Source: Candidatus Zixiibacteriota bacterium (lineage in GTDB: Bacteria > Zixibacteria > MSB-5A5 > GN15 > FEB-12). Taken from it: a stretch of DNA of 64,000 nucleotides. Each line of letters starts with the position of its first letter. Within the stretch, counting starts at the first letter, position 1. The DNA lies in contig JANQPI010000010.1 of NCBI GenBank assembly GCA_028289585.1, positions 434,001-498,000 of the forward strand, in the 5' to 3' direction. Under the pieces are notes generated by a model. The model made no database searches. It was not told where the DNA came from and saw nothing but the letters and a program-made list of their open reading frames with translations. This document shows positions 27,662 to 36,840 of this stretch, piece by piece. The position numbers were made by a program, and so were the translations under genes.

Positions 27662-29796
27662 TGGCAGACCGGATCTTCGTTATTGATGACGAGCCCGGTA
27701 TGTGCGAGTCGCTACAGCGATTGCTGGGTGACGAGGGCTTCTCGGTCGATGCGTTTCAGTCGTCTACGGAGGCGGTCAACCAGTTATCTGAGTCGCGAGT
27801 TGACCTGATCATTACCGATATCAAGATGCCGGACATGGACGGCCTCGAACTGCTGAAGCGGGTTAAGGACCATGATGATCTGATCCCTGTGATCATGATG
27901 ACCGGTTACGGCTCACTCGACACGGCGATCGACGCGATCAAGTCGGGCGCTTATGATTATCTACTCAAGCCGGTCGAGTTTCCCCAACTGCAACTCGCGG
28001 TCGGACGTGCTCTTGAAAAGCGTAAAGGGGAGATTGCCCGTCAGAAGCTTCTTGAAGAACTCCGGTTGAATAACCTCATCCTCAAGCGACGGATTGGCGA
28101 ACTCAACGCGTTGTATGAAGCCGGCAAGTCGATCGGCTCGTCGGTCAATCTCGATGACCTGCTCCGGCAGATACTCACGCTGGCAACGGCCGTCACCGAA
28201 TCCGAGGTCGGATCGATCATGCTTCTCGATGAGCGCCGTGAGTATTTGCGAATCGCGGCGGCCATCGGTCTGGCTCCGGACATCGTCAGCGCGACCAAGC
28301 TGCCGATCGGTGAATCGATTGCCGGCTTTGTCGCTCAGTCGGGGGAACCACTCTTTGTCAAAGACGTTGAAGCCGACGCGCGGTTCGGTCGAATCAATCG
28401 AGAACGCTATAAGACGACATCGCTGCTTTGCACGCCGTTGACGATTAAGGGTGAGGTACTGGGTGTCATCAACATCGCCAATAAGGCGGGGGAGACGCCG
28501 TTCTCCGAGGATGACCTTCGCCTCCTCTCGACCTTCGCGTCGCAGGCCGCCGTTGCCGTCGACGATGCGTATCAGTTCGAGAAGTCGCGCCGACGGGTTC
28601 AGGAATTCGAGATCCTTCACGAACTCTCTGAGGAACTGCCGAATCTCGAGACGTTGGCCGATTTTCGCGAGGTACTTGTCGCCAAACTCCGACGGGTTTT
28701 CCCGATTGACTGGGCGATCTGGTTCACCTGGAATGTTCCGCTCTCCGGTTTGATTCCCGACGGTACTGTTGGTACCGAGATGCTACCATTGACCGAAAGT
28801 GGCAAAATCGACCTGGCCCACGGGGAGCTTGCTAATCTCGCGGTGACCGATATTGAACCGGCGACATTGCCACTCGACGATCCGATTCGATTGGCTGAAA
28901 CGATTCGGGCGATACTCCAACCCCGGACGGACACCTATCCGGAAATCGGAGATGCGTTTCTCACGGTCCCGATTCGCCGCAACGGTGAACTGGCGCACCT
29001 CTTTGTTGCCTCAGCGGACCGCGAGCAGGGATACTCGACTGACGATATCGGTCTTGCCCGACTGGTTGTTTCTCAAGCTGCGCTCCTGTTTGAGAAGGAG
29101 AAAACCGTAACCAACGCGACACGGCTGATGACAATGGGCAACATGATTTCCGAGATTTCCCATGACCTTCGTAAGCCGCTCACCGCTATTTCGGGAGCGA
29201 TCCAGGTCATTGAGCACAAATGGCCGCAGATTCTCGAAGAGTCCCGCTTGGTCAAGACAGCTGCCGATGAGATCAATCGGATGAACGAACTCGTGCGGGA
29301 ACTGGTCGATTTTTCCAATCCGAACAAGTATGAAACGACCCGCATCGATCTTCGTGATCTCGTCTCGCGAGCGGCCGAACTTGTCGAATCGGACTTGACC
29401 AAGCACAAGATTCAGTACGAATCAGCGTTTACCCCGGCGCCCTGGGAGATCATGGTGAACAAAAACCAGGTGCTGGAGATGCTCCTGAATCTGTTCATGA
29501 ACGCGATCGACGCGATGCCCGAGGGGGGGACGTTGCGTGTAACTGGGAAGATCGACCGGCCGCCGCATAAGGAAGCCGACTACCTCGCTCTGACGGTCGC
29601 TGATACCGGGGTCGGTATTCCTCGCGAGCAACTGGCTCGAATCTTCGATCGCTACTTCACCAACAAAGAGACCGGTACCGGACTCGGGCTCGTTGTCGTC
29701 GAGCGCGTCATTTCCGCCCACGGCGGAACCCTACATGTCGACTCCGTTGAGGGCGAGGGAACGTCGTTTTCGATCTTTTTCCCGCTCACGACCTAG
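27661..29796 (+). CDS. Receiver-GAF hybrid histidine kinase
   Basis: The 711-residue product begins with a receiver domain (1-120; FVIDDEPGMCES, phosphoacceptor Asp53 in IITDIKMPDMDG). After a coiled coil comes a GAF domain (about 155-305, AVTESEVGSIMLLDE to FASQAAVAVDDAY). A second GAF-like region covers about 315-480. The kinase core has ISEISHDLRKPLTAISG (His501), the N box LFMNAIDAMPEGG, DTGVGIP and GTGLGLVVVERV. It has no membrane segment, so it is a cytoplasmic relay that can receive phosphate through its own receiver. With its coupled partner it makes a two-kinase unit. Confidence 0.85.
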   Translation: MADRIFVIDDEPGMCESLQRLLGDEGFSVDAFQSSTEAVNQLSESRVDLIITDIKMPDMDGLELLKRVKDHDDLIPVIMMTGYGSLDTAIDAIKSGAYDYLLKPVEFPQLQLAVGRALEKRKGEIARQKLLEELRLNNLILKRRIGELNALYEAGKSIGSSVNLDDLLRQILTLATAVTESEVGSIMLLDERREYLRIAAAIGLAPDIVSATKLPIGESIAGFVAQSGEPLFVKDVEADARFGRINRERYKTTSLLCTPLTIKGEVLGVINIANKAGETPFSEDDLRLLSTFASQAAVAVDDAYQFEKSRRRVQEFEILHELSEELPNLETLADFREVLVAKLRRVFPIDWAIWFTWNVPLSGLIPDGTVGTEMLPLTESGKIDLAHGELANLAVTDIEPATLPLDDPIRLAETIRAILQPRTDTYPEIGDAFLTVPIRRNGELAHLFVASADREQGYSTDDIGLARLVVSQAALLFEKEKTVTNATRLMTMGNMISEISHDLRKPLTAISGAIQVIEHKWPQILEESRLVKTAADEINRMNELVRELVDFSNPNKYETTRIDLRDLVSRAAELVESDLTKHKIQYESAFTPAPWEIMVNKNQVLEMLLNLFMNAIDAMPEGGTLRVTGKIDRPPHKEADYLALTVADTGVGIPREQLARIFDRYFTNKETGTGLGLVVVERVISAHGGTLHVDSVEGEGTSFSIFFPLTT

Positions 29797-29846
29797 ACGT
29801 GCTGCAGGGTATTGCAGGTAAATCGCACTCTCTCTCGCAAAAGGCA

Positions 29847-29874
29847 TTGATTTTCACCCCCACCTGCCGATACT
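29847..29874 (+). promoter_or_regulatory. Candidate sigma-70 promoter for the sigma-54 activator gene
   Basis: TTGATT (29847-29852) and GATACT (29869-29874) are 16 bases apart, in the 111-base gap between the hybrid kinase and the next gene. A transcript start near 29881 would leave a short leader carrying AAGGAAG before ATG 29908. Confidence 0.45.
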
Positions 29875-29907
29875 CGTAGAAACGATTGACAGCAAGGAAG
29901 CTTCCGC

Positions 29908-31314
29908 ATGCCGCGCATCAAGACCCGGGTTCTGATCATCGATGATGATCCCAAAGTCCACGAGTTACTCCAGGCAACTCTGCCTTCGTTTGAGTTCATC
30001 ACGGCCCAGAACGGGATCGAGGGTATTCAGAAGGTAACGACTGATAAGCCGGAGCTCGTTCTCCTCGATATCAAGATGCCGGGTATGTCGGGACTTGAGG
30101 TTCTTGAAAAGCTCAACAAGCAGCCACAGCGACCCGAGGTCGTGATGATCTCCGGGCATGGTGACACCGACTACGTCGTGCAGTCGATTAAGCTCGGCGC
30201 AGCGGAGTTCATTACCAAGCCGTTCCAGGTAAAAGAGGTCGAGATCCACCTTAATAAGATCCTCGAAGGAGTACGGCTACGCTCGGAAAACCGCGAACTC
30301 AAGTCTGAGGTTGCCGCCCAAAAAGGCTTCACCGCCTTCGTTGGTGATTCCGCGCCCATGCAGCGGGTCAAGGCGATCATCGATCAGGTCGCCGATTCGG
30401 AACTCACGGTATTGATCCGAGGGGAATCAGGTACTGGGAAAGAGATTGTCGCGCGATCGCTGCACGAATTGTCACGCCGCCGCGAAAAACCGTTCGTCAA
30501 GGTCAACTGCGCCGCAATCCCCCGCGATCTGCTCGAAGCCGAATTATTCGGCTACGAAAAGGGTGCCTTTACCGGTGCACATAAGCAGAAGCAGGGTCGC
30601 TTTGAGGTTGCTGACAAGGGAACGATGTTCCTTGATGAAATCGGTGATATGCCCCTCGAGTTGCAGTCGAAACTACTCCAGGTTCTGGAACAGCAGGAGT
30701 TTGTTCGAGTCGGTGGTGTGAACAATATCTCTGTTGATGTCCGCATTATCTGTGCGACCAACCGCAATCTCGAAGCTGCGATCAAGGAGCAGCAGTTCCG
30801 AGATGATCTTTTCTACCGGCTCAACGAAATCACGCTTTTTCTGCCCCCGCTCCGCGATCGCAGTGAGGATATCCCGTTACTGGCCGCTCACTTTGCTGAG
30901 AAGTACGCGCGCCAATACGAAAAAGACGACAGCCCGCTCGACAAGCAGACGCTGGAACGGCTCATGCGTTTCCACTGGCCAGGTAATGTTCGTCAGCTGG
31001 AAAACATGATCAAGCAGGTCGTCGTTCGTGGCGACGAACAGATCGTCAATGAACTTATTAGTGCCGCCGCTGCCGGTCCCCGACCGACCGGAATCGCTTC
31101 TCTCGAGGATGACCCGAACGAGCCGCCGCTGGACAATACGTACTCGCTTAAGAAGCGGATTGCCCGCATGACCGCGAGGGAGGAACGGCGGGTCATTGCC
31201 GAGGTCCTTCAGAAAACGAACTGGAATCGGCGCAAAGCGGCTGATCTGCTGGAGATCTCCTACCGGTCGCTGCTCTACAAGATCAAAGACTACGACCTCA
31301 ACGCGACGGAATAG
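29908..31314 (+). CDS. Sigma-54-dependent response regulator (NtrC family)
   Basis: This 468-residue activator has three domains. The receiver (about 7-125) has Asp54 in VLLDIKMPG. The AAA+ domain (about 145-380) has Walker A GESGTGKEIVARSLHE and the sigma-54 contact loop GAFTGA in FGYEKGAFTGAHKQKQGRF. Further motifs are MFLDEIGDMPLELQSKLL and the sensor region FRDDLFYRLNEI. The C-terminal Fis-type HTH (about 430-465) reads NWNRRKAADLLEISYRSLLYK. It drives sigma-54 promoters when phosphorylated, probably by one of the two kinases before it. Its target genes are not evident. Confidence 0.93.
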   Translation: MPRIKTRVLIIDDDPKVHELLQATLPSFEFITAQNGIEGIQKVTTDKPELVLLDIKMPGMSGLEVLEKLNKQPQRPEVVMISGHGDTDYVVQSIKLGAAEFITKPFQVKEVEIHLNKILEGVRLRSENRELKSEVAAQKGFTAFVGDSAPMQRVKAIIDQVADSELTVLIRGESGTGKEIVARSLHELSRRREKPFVKVNCAAIPRDLLEAELFGYEKGAFTGAHKQKQGRFEVADKGTMFLDEIGDMPLELQSKLLQVLEQQEFVRVGGVNNISVDVRIICATNRNLEAAIKEQQFRDDLFYRLNEITLFLPPLRDRSEDIPLLAAHFAEKYARQYEKDDSPLDKQTLERLMRFHWPGNVRQLENMIKQVVVRGDEQIVNELISAAAAGPRPTGIASLEDDPNEPPLDNTYSLKKRIARMTAREERRVIAEVLQKTNWNRRKAADLLEISYRSLLYKIKDYDLNATE

Positions 31315-31365
31315 CTTCTCCTGGCCTTGAAGCAATGTTGAGCAGTCTGTGCAGCGGTCTGCGCA

Positions 31366-31396
31366 TTTTTGCGATAACCCTGCCAGATCGCAAAAA
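31366..31396. repeat. Perfect inverted repeat downstream of the sigma-54 activator
   Basis: TTTTTGCGAT (31366-31375) is perfectly complementary to ATCGCAAAAA (31387-31396) across 11 bases. No T-run follows on either side in terminator geometry, so it may be a protein-binding site in the 177-base gap before the GGDEF-like gene. Confidence 0.5.
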
Positions 31397-31491
31397 CGTT
31401 CCCCTACGATGACGTACGTTGCATCCCAATCGATTGATTGAGAGTAAGAAAGAATAGCCGCTCGTGAACCAACTTACGGCAGGCTTTTCCG

Positions 31492-32004
31492 GTGACAACA
31501 GAATCGGATCCCGAATTACTGATTGGCCGGGTGATTGCTTTCCATCGGGGTGGACCGATGACCAACGACGTAGAAAAACTAACCGCCTCCCTGACGCCCC
31601 GGGCGCTGGATTTCGATGCCTGGTACCATCAGGTCGCGACCGAGCTATCTCGGGCCGAGCGGTATCGTGTCTTTGTCTCGCTGCTGGTTTTTGAGATTGG
31701 TCAGGGATCGTCGCGAACCGCCGTGAGTGATCAGGTGGCCGAGACATTACGACGCCAAACGCGAAATTGCGACTATCAGGCTCGCGTCAATAGCCGGGCG
31801 GTCGCGATCCTCATGCCCGAGACTTCGCGACAGGGAGCCGAGAGTGCGGCCCGCCGCTTGCTGGCCACGCTTGAACAATCGGGTCTGCCGATCGATTCCT
31901 CTGATGAAGCCGTAACACTGCGCATGGCGTCCTATCCGGATAGCGGCGGCACGCAGTCGCTTATCGATCTCCTCTCCGACCTCGCCTCACATCAGCGCAA
32001 CTAG
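31492..32004 (+). CDS. Degenerate GGDEF-like domain protein
   Basis: The 170-residue product has the cyclase-like pattern of GGDEF proteins: an early helix (RALDFDAWYHQVATELSRAERY), a strand (FVSLLVFEIG), then VAETLRRQTRNCDYQARVNSRAVAILMPETSRQGAESAARRL. The last stretch aligns with R-x-x-D-x-x-A-R-x-G-G-D-E-F of diguanylate cyclases. The catalytic GGDEF residues are replaced (VNSRAVAIL), so it is unlikely to make c-di-GMP. The start is uncertain: GTG 31492 has no ribosome site, whereas ATG 31558 follows GGGGTGGA and keeps the whole domain. It ends tail-to-tail with the next gene. Confidence 0.6.
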   Translation: MTTESDPELLIGRVIAFHRGGPMTNDVEKLTASLTPRALDFDAWYHQVATELSRAERYRVFVSLLVFEIGQGSSRTAVSDQVAETLRRQTRNCDYQARVNSRAVAILMPETSRQGAESAARRLLATLEQSGLPIDSSDEAVTLRMASYPDSGGTQSLIDLLSDLASHQRN

Positions 32005-32312
32005 TCGCGCTCCGCTTCCGAACCGAACAGAACTGTTTCAAGCTTCCGGGCGATCGCATCACAATCGGCAATCGTCTGTACGGGAGCCTCGTAAGTACTG
32101 TCAAAAAAAGTCTTTATGCTGGAGTAAAACAGCGTATCGATCGTATGGGTTTCGGCCACTTTGCCGACGACCAGTGCCTGCCACGGATGAAGAATCGGTG
32201 TCATCGTCAGGCGATTGTGCCAGGCAAGGTAGGCCATTGCCTGGCTGCGGGCCGGCTTGGAAAGCACTTTGCCCAGGTCGTGATAGCTGCGAAGGTCAGC
32301 CAGTTCGGTCAT
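32001..32312 (-). CDS. Small protein of unknown function
   Basis: A minus-strand frame fits exactly between the GGDEF-like gene (tail overlap of four bases) and the glycosylase gene. From ATG 32312 it codes for 103 residues, beginning MTELADLRSYHDLGKVLSKP and containing NRLTMTPILHPWQALVVGKV. The frame is open upstream to ATG 32399, which would overlap the glycosylase end by 46 bases. I recognise no family, signal peptide or membrane segment. The exact fit between neighbours and the even amino-acid composition favour a real gene. Confidence 0.5.
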   Translation of the reverse strand: MTELADLRSYHDLGKVLSKPARSQAMAYLAWHNRLTMTPILHPWQALVVGKVAETHTIDTLFYSSIKTFFDSTYEAPVQTIADCDAIARKLETVLFGSEAERD

Positions 32313-32353
32313 GCCTCGAAGGTCGTCCGCCTCACTTCGCTCGGCAATCGAAA

Positions 32354-32974
32354 TTACGCTTCCGTGGGAACAGCTGCAAGAGAGCGCCAGAGATACCAAC
32401 TGGCATACGTACGATACGGACGCCAGGGATCGGCAACGCGTTCATAGGCTTCATACGGGCTGTCGGGCGGTAATCCGTACCACCGTTCGATAGCGCGTCG
32501 GATGCCGAGGTCGCCAACCGGGAAGACATCCGGGCGAACGAGCACAAACATCAGATACATCTGGGCCGACCACGGACCGAGCCCGCGGACAGCAATCAGT
32601 TGTTCGGCGATAACCTCGTCGTCGAGTTTCGGAATCTCCTTGAATCGCAGGCGACCATCGTCAACTGCCTGACAGAGGTCGCGGAGTGACGCTACTTTTG
32701 CCCGTGACAGGCCACACCCGCGCAGGGCGTCGTCGCTGAGGCTGCTAAGGTGTTCCGGGCAGACGTCGTTTGTGCACAGTGCCACAACCCGTGAAAAGAT
32801 CGAGGCCGCCGCCTTGGTCGAGAGCTGCTGACCGCAGATGATGCGAGCGAGGGAGTCAAATTCTCCGGGGCGCGGTGTCAATTGACACTCACCAATCAGA
32901 TTGATGATCGCATCAAGGACCGGATCGGCGTCACGAAGATGTCTTTCGGCGGCCTTCTTCGCTGAGGTCGACAT
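32354..32974 (-). CDS. DNA-3-methyladenine glycosylase, AlkA/HhH-GPD type
   Basis: This base-excision enzyme removes alkylated purines. The helix-hairpin-helix region reads GLSRAKVASLRDLCQAV and later LIAVRGLGPWSAQMYLMFVL. It is followed by DVFPVGDLGIRRAIERWYG, which supplies the catalytic Asp of the HhH-GPD superfamily. YASWYLWRSL at the end is the typical AlkA C-terminus. At 206 residues it lacks the N-terminal TBP-like domain of E. coli AlkA, like yeast MAG-type proteins. It begins one base after the valS stop, so the two are probably co-transcribed. Confidence 0.88.
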   Translation of the reverse strand: MSTSAKKAAERHLRDADPVLDAIINLIGECQLTPRPGEFDSLARIICGQQLSTKAAASIFSRVVALCTNDVCPEHLSSLSDDALRGCGLSRAKVASLRDLCQAVDDGRLRFKEIPKLDDEVIAEQLIAVRGLGPWSAQMYLMFVLVRPDVFPVGDLGIRRAIERWYGLPPDSPYEAYERVADPWRPYRTYASWYLWRSLAAVPTEA

Positions 32975-35635
32975 TTACCAGCCCATGATCTGTTCGAGGT
33001 TCTTGTTCAGACGCTCAATGCGCTCCTCGAAGTCGTCCTTCTTCGAGCGCTCACGATCGATGACGTCCTTAGGTGCCCGCGCCAGAAAGTCCTGATTGGC
33101 AAGTTTTTTAGAAAGCCGCTCCAGATTGTTTCGTAGCTCGTTGAGGCTCTTTTGCAGCCGATTCTTCTCGGCTTCAATATCGATCAGGCCTTCCAGCGGG
33201 AGGAAAAGTTCGGCACCGCCGATGACAGCGGATGCCGAAAACGGCGGTTTCTTCACTTCGGTACCGACACGGAGTGTTTCTACTTTGGCCAGCGGACCAA
33301 AGTAGCTCTGATGATCGTTGAGCAACTGTCCAAGCGAGTTATCCGAAACCCGAATGTGAAGGTCGGCGCGTTTCCCCGGGGGAACGTTAAGCTCGGACCG
33401 CATCGCCCGAACGGCGGTGACCACCTCCTGAATTTGAACCAGCGATGCTTCCAGCGCGTCATCCTTGAGTGCCTCCTGGACATCGGGCCAGGGACCGAAT
33501 GTCAGGGTCGAGTCGTTCGATCCTGTCAGCTGGTGGTGAATCTCCTCGGTAACGAACGGCACGAACGGGTGCAGCAGGCGCAGGATCTTGTCGAGCACAT
33601 ACGTTGCCACGGCCAACGAGCCCGGACGAATCTCCTGGCCAGCCTCCGGCTTAATCAGCTCGACATACCACGAGCAATAGTCATCCCAGACAAACGAATA
33701 GAGAGCTTTGGATGCTGCCGCGAGGCGGTACTCACGGAAGTAGCGATCGACATCCTCAATGGTTCGTGTCAGGCGTGAAAGGATCCAGCGATCGAAAATA
33801 ACCAGGTCGTTGGTATCGAGCTTATCAAGGACCGGACGGTTACCATTCAGGCGCATCTGCACAAATCGTGACACCTGGTACAGCTTGTTAACGAAGTTCC
33901 GCCCGCCCTCAAACGTATTGCGGGATATCCACGGATCCTGACCGTCGGGAGTAGCGAGTGTCAGTGAGATGCGCAGGGCATCGGCGCCGTACTGGTCGAC
34001 GATTTCCAATGGATCGATACCATTACCCAGCGACTTGGACATCTTTACGCCGTGGGCGTCGCGGACCGTTCCGTGAATGTAGACGTCCTCAAACGGGCAG
34101 TCGCCCATGAATTCGTAACCGGCCATCACCATGCGAGCAACCCAGAGAAAGATGATCTCCGACGCGGTAACAAGGACATGACCGGGATAGAAGGCACGCA
34201 GCTCATCGGTTTCCTCGGGCCACCCGAACGTACTAAAAGGCCACAGCCACGATGAGAACCAGGTATCGAGAACGTCGGGATCCTGCGTGAGCGTCTCTGG
34301 ATCGTACCCGGGGCATTGTTCTGCCGTCGGTCGTTCGGCCGAAATGAACATCGTGCCGTCACTCGCATACCAAACCGGTATGCGGTGGCCCCACCAGAGC
34401 TGTCGGGAGATACACCAGTCGCGGATGTTTTCCATCCAATGGAGATACGTCTTCGACCAGAACTCCGGGTGAAAGCGCAGTTTGCCGGACTTAAGCGCTT
34501 CGACTGCTGGTTTCGCCAGCGGCTCCATCTTCACGAACCACTGTTCGGAGAGGTATGGTTCGATGACACTCTTACAGCGATAGCAGGTCTTCACCGCCAG
34601 GTCGTAGTCTTCAATGCTGACGAGGAAACCACGCTGTTTGAGTTCATTGACCAGTTGTTCGCGTGCTTCGTACCGATCGAGCCCCTTGAACTTACCGGCC
34701 TGTTCGTTCATCGTGCCATCGGTGTTCATGACGACCACTGAGGGAAGGTCATGACGTTTACCGACTTCGAAGTCGTTAGCGTCGTGCGCCGGGGTAATCT
34801 TCACGACCCCCGTTCCGAACTCAGGGTCAACGTAGGTGTCGGCAATGATCGGGAGCTCACGTTCAACGATTGGCAGAATGACCGATTTGCCAACGAACTT
34901 GGTGTACCGGCTGTCTTTGGGATTCACCGCCAGCGCTGTATCACCCAGCATCGTTTCTGGTCGCGTTGTTGCAACGGTCAAATATTCGTCGGATCCACGA
35001 ATCTTGTAGCGTATGTGCCAGAGGTGCCCGGCCTTGTTTTCGGTCTCGACTTCGTCATCCGAGAGGGAGGTCCGATCAACAGGACACCAATTGACAATGC
35101 GCTTACCGCGGTAGATGAGACCCTTGTCGTAGAGGTGGCGGAAGACGCTTTCCACGGCCTTGGAGAGTCCGGGGTCCATCGTAAACCGCTCGCGTTCCCA
35201 GTCGAGAGAGCAGCCGATCCGTTTCAATTGATTCAGGATCTGATCTTTGTTGGCGTAAGCCCATTCGGTAATCCGTTCGAGAAACTTTTCCCTCCCGAGT
35301 TCACGACGATTGACTCCCTCCTTGAGAAGCTGCTTCTCAAACATGATCTGGGTCGCAATACCGGCGTGGTCCGATCCCGGGAGCCACTCCGCGTTGTGGC
35401 CAGCCATACGATGGCGCCGAATCAGTACGTCCTGAATGGTGTTGTTCAGGCCGTGGCCGAGATGAAGCACGGCTGTGACATTCGGGGGGGGGATGACAAT
35501 CGTGTAGGCCGGGTTGGTCGAAGCCGGATCGGCCGCGAAGTAGTCGCGTTCGAGCCAGTGACGATAGAGTCGATCCTCGACCTCAGCCGGATCGTAGGCA
35601 TGGCCTTTTTTTGTCTCTTCGGGAGCTTTGCTCAT
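32975..35635 (-). CDS. valS: Valyl-tRNA synthetase
   Basis: ValRS charges tRNA-Val and edits mischarged threonine. The class I HIGH motif is HLGHG near residue 57 and KMSKS lies near residue 531. The editing domain includes TTRPETMLGDTALAVNP, and WCISRQLWWGHRIPVWY, DPDVLDTWFSSWLWPFS and the anticodon-binding domain follow. The C-terminal coiled-coil arm (about 820-886, rich in Glu, Lys and Arg) is complete. AGAGG stands four bases before the ATG. The gene is divergent from mazG; the 127-base gap must hold both promoters. Confidence 0.96.
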   Translation of the reverse strand: MSKAPEETKKGHAYDPAEVEDRLYRHWLERDYFAADPASTNPAYTIVIPPPNVTAVLHLGHGLNNTIQDVLIRRHRMAGHNAEWLPGSDHAGIATQIMFEKQLLKEGVNRRELGREKFLERITEWAYANKDQILNQLKRIGCSLDWERERFTMDPGLSKAVESVFRHLYDKGLIYRGKRIVNWCPVDRTSLSDDEVETENKAGHLWHIRYKIRGSDEYLTVATTRPETMLGDTALAVNPKDSRYTKFVGKSVILPIVERELPIIADTYVDPEFGTGVVKITPAHDANDFEVGKRHDLPSVVVMNTDGTMNEQAGKFKGLDRYEAREQLVNELKQRGFLVSIEDYDLAVKTCYRCKSVIEPYLSEQWFVKMEPLAKPAVEALKSGKLRFHPEFWSKTYLHWMENIRDWCISRQLWWGHRIPVWYASDGTMFISAERPTAEQCPGYDPETLTQDPDVLDTWFSSWLWPFSTFGWPEETDELRAFYPGHVLVTASEIIFLWVARMVMAGYEFMGDCPFEDVYIHGTVRDAHGVKMSKSLGNGIDPLEIVDQYGADALRISLTLATPDGQDPWISRNTFEGGRNFVNKLYQVSRFVQMRLNGNRPVLDKLDTNDLVIFDRWILSRLTRTIEDVDRYFREYRLAAASKALYSFVWDDYCSWYVELIKPEAGQEIRPGSLAVATYVLDKILRLLHPFVPFVTEEIHHQLTGSNDSTLTFGPWPDVQEALKDDALEASLVQIQEVVTAVRAMRSELNVPPGKRADLHIRVSDNSLGQLLNDHQSYFGPLAKVETLRVGTEVKKPPFSASAVIGGAELFLPLEGLIDIEAEKNRLQKSLNELRNNLERLSKKLANQDFLARAPKDVIDRERSKKDDFEERIERLNKNLEQIMGW

Positions 35636-35762
35636 GAACCTCTCATTTCGTATATACGCCCGCCTAACGACCGCAAGTCGCTGAAAGTAGCGGCGGCGCC
35701 GGTCACTGTCAAGGCGAGGGCCCTGTCGGTGGTGGTCTCTCGCTCAGCAAGGGGAAAAATTA

Positions 35763-36593
35763 GTGACCGACCTCAAGACTCGCGCTCTCGACCCGTCACA
35801 GCCGGCAATCGAACGACTCCTCTTTGTCATGCGGATACTCCGATCTCCGGGAGGGTGTGCCTGGGATCGAGCGCAGACGCATGACTCGCTGATTCCCTAC
35901 CTGATTGAGGAGGCATACGAAGCGATTGACGCGATCCATGCGGGTGACATCGCCGCCTTGCGTGAAGAGCTAGGCGATGTCCTTTGTCAGATTGTCTTTC
36001 ACGCTCAGCTGGCGGATGAACGCAGCGAATTCGACTTTAGCGATGTTGCGGCTACGCTCGTCGACAAGCTGGTCGCACGTCATCCCCATGTGTTTGACAC
36101 GGCCGCCGAACTCGACCCCCAGCAAGTACGCGATCAGTGGGAACGGTTGAAAGCGGAGGGACGCGGGGAAAACCCGCAACCTCGTTCGGTTCTCGACGGT
36201 CTACCTAAGAGTATGCCGGCTCTGACGATGGCATTTCGTATTGGGGAGAAGGCGGGCGGACTTGGGTTTGACTGGGCCGATGCTCCGGCCGTTGTCGCTA
36301 AGGTGCGCGAGGAATTGGACGAGATTGCGGGGGAACTTGCTCAGCCCGAGATGAGTACGAGTCAATCTCTGGAGATGGAGATTGGTGATCTCCTCTTTGC
36401 CGCGGCGTCGCTCGCTCGCAAGTCAGGGATCGATCCGGAGTCCGCGTTGAAACGGTCGCTTGAGAAGTTTCGGCAGCGGTTTCGATGGATTGAGAAAGAG
36501 GTGGCTAGCGAGTCACGTCGGTTGAGCGATCTTTCCGCCGCACAGTGGGATGTCCTCTGGGAACAGTCGAAAAGCGCGCCCGAGAACGCGTGA
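35763..36593 (+). CDS. mazG: Nucleoside triphosphate pyrophosphohydrolase MazG
   Basis: MazG hydrolyses NTPs to NMPs and pyrophosphate, cleaning the nucleotide pool. Two MazG domains are visible. The first has LRSPGGCAWDRAQTHDSL, EEAYEAIDAI and REELGDVLCQIVFHA with the metal-binding E-x-x-E...E-x-x-D pattern. The second has KVREELDEIAGEL and MEIGDLLFAAASLA. The start is GTG 35763, with AAGGGGA about nine bases upstream. Length is 276. Confidence 0.93.
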   Translation: MTDLKTRALDPSQPAIERLLFVMRILRSPGGCAWDRAQTHDSLIPYLIEEAYEAIDAIHAGDIAALREELGDVLCQIVFHAQLADERSEFDFSDVAATLVDKLVARHPHVFDTAAELDPQQVRDQWERLKAEGRGENPQPRSVLDGLPKSMPALTMAFRIGEKAGGLGFDWADAPAVVAKVREELDEIAGELAQPEMSTSQSLEMEIGDLLFAAASLARKSGIDPESALKRSLEKFRQRFRWIEKEVASESRRLSDLSAAQWDVLWEQSKSAPENA

Positions 36594-36840
36594 TTTTTCA
36601 CAATAGGGAGGGTGAGGAGGTCAAAAAAAGTCCGATTTCCGGCTGTAACCTACTGTGTGACAAGTGCTTGGCGGGCCGATGTGAGGCGTAGTTTTTTATT
36701 GCCCCGGACAGTAGGCAGGTATACGTTGCCATCCGGTTTAGGGGAGATAACCCCTTGCCCGGTAACGATGAAGCGTGGACATAGCGATAGATTATTGATT
36801 CAACATATGCGCCAGCTTGAGGGTTTAAGCGCGGTCGTAC
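36594..36840. other. Upstream half of the long mazG-porin intergenic gap
   Basis: About 250 bases with no convincing gene. It must contain the promoter for the downstream beta-barrel gene, but I see no -35/-10 pair good enough to name. The lower half of the gap is listed separately as a structured leader. Confidence 0.4.

Noticed and set aside
34751-35884. Plus-strand frame of 377 residues opposite valS
   Set aside because: It is antisense to a complete valyl-tRNA synthetase and ends inside mazG in another frame.
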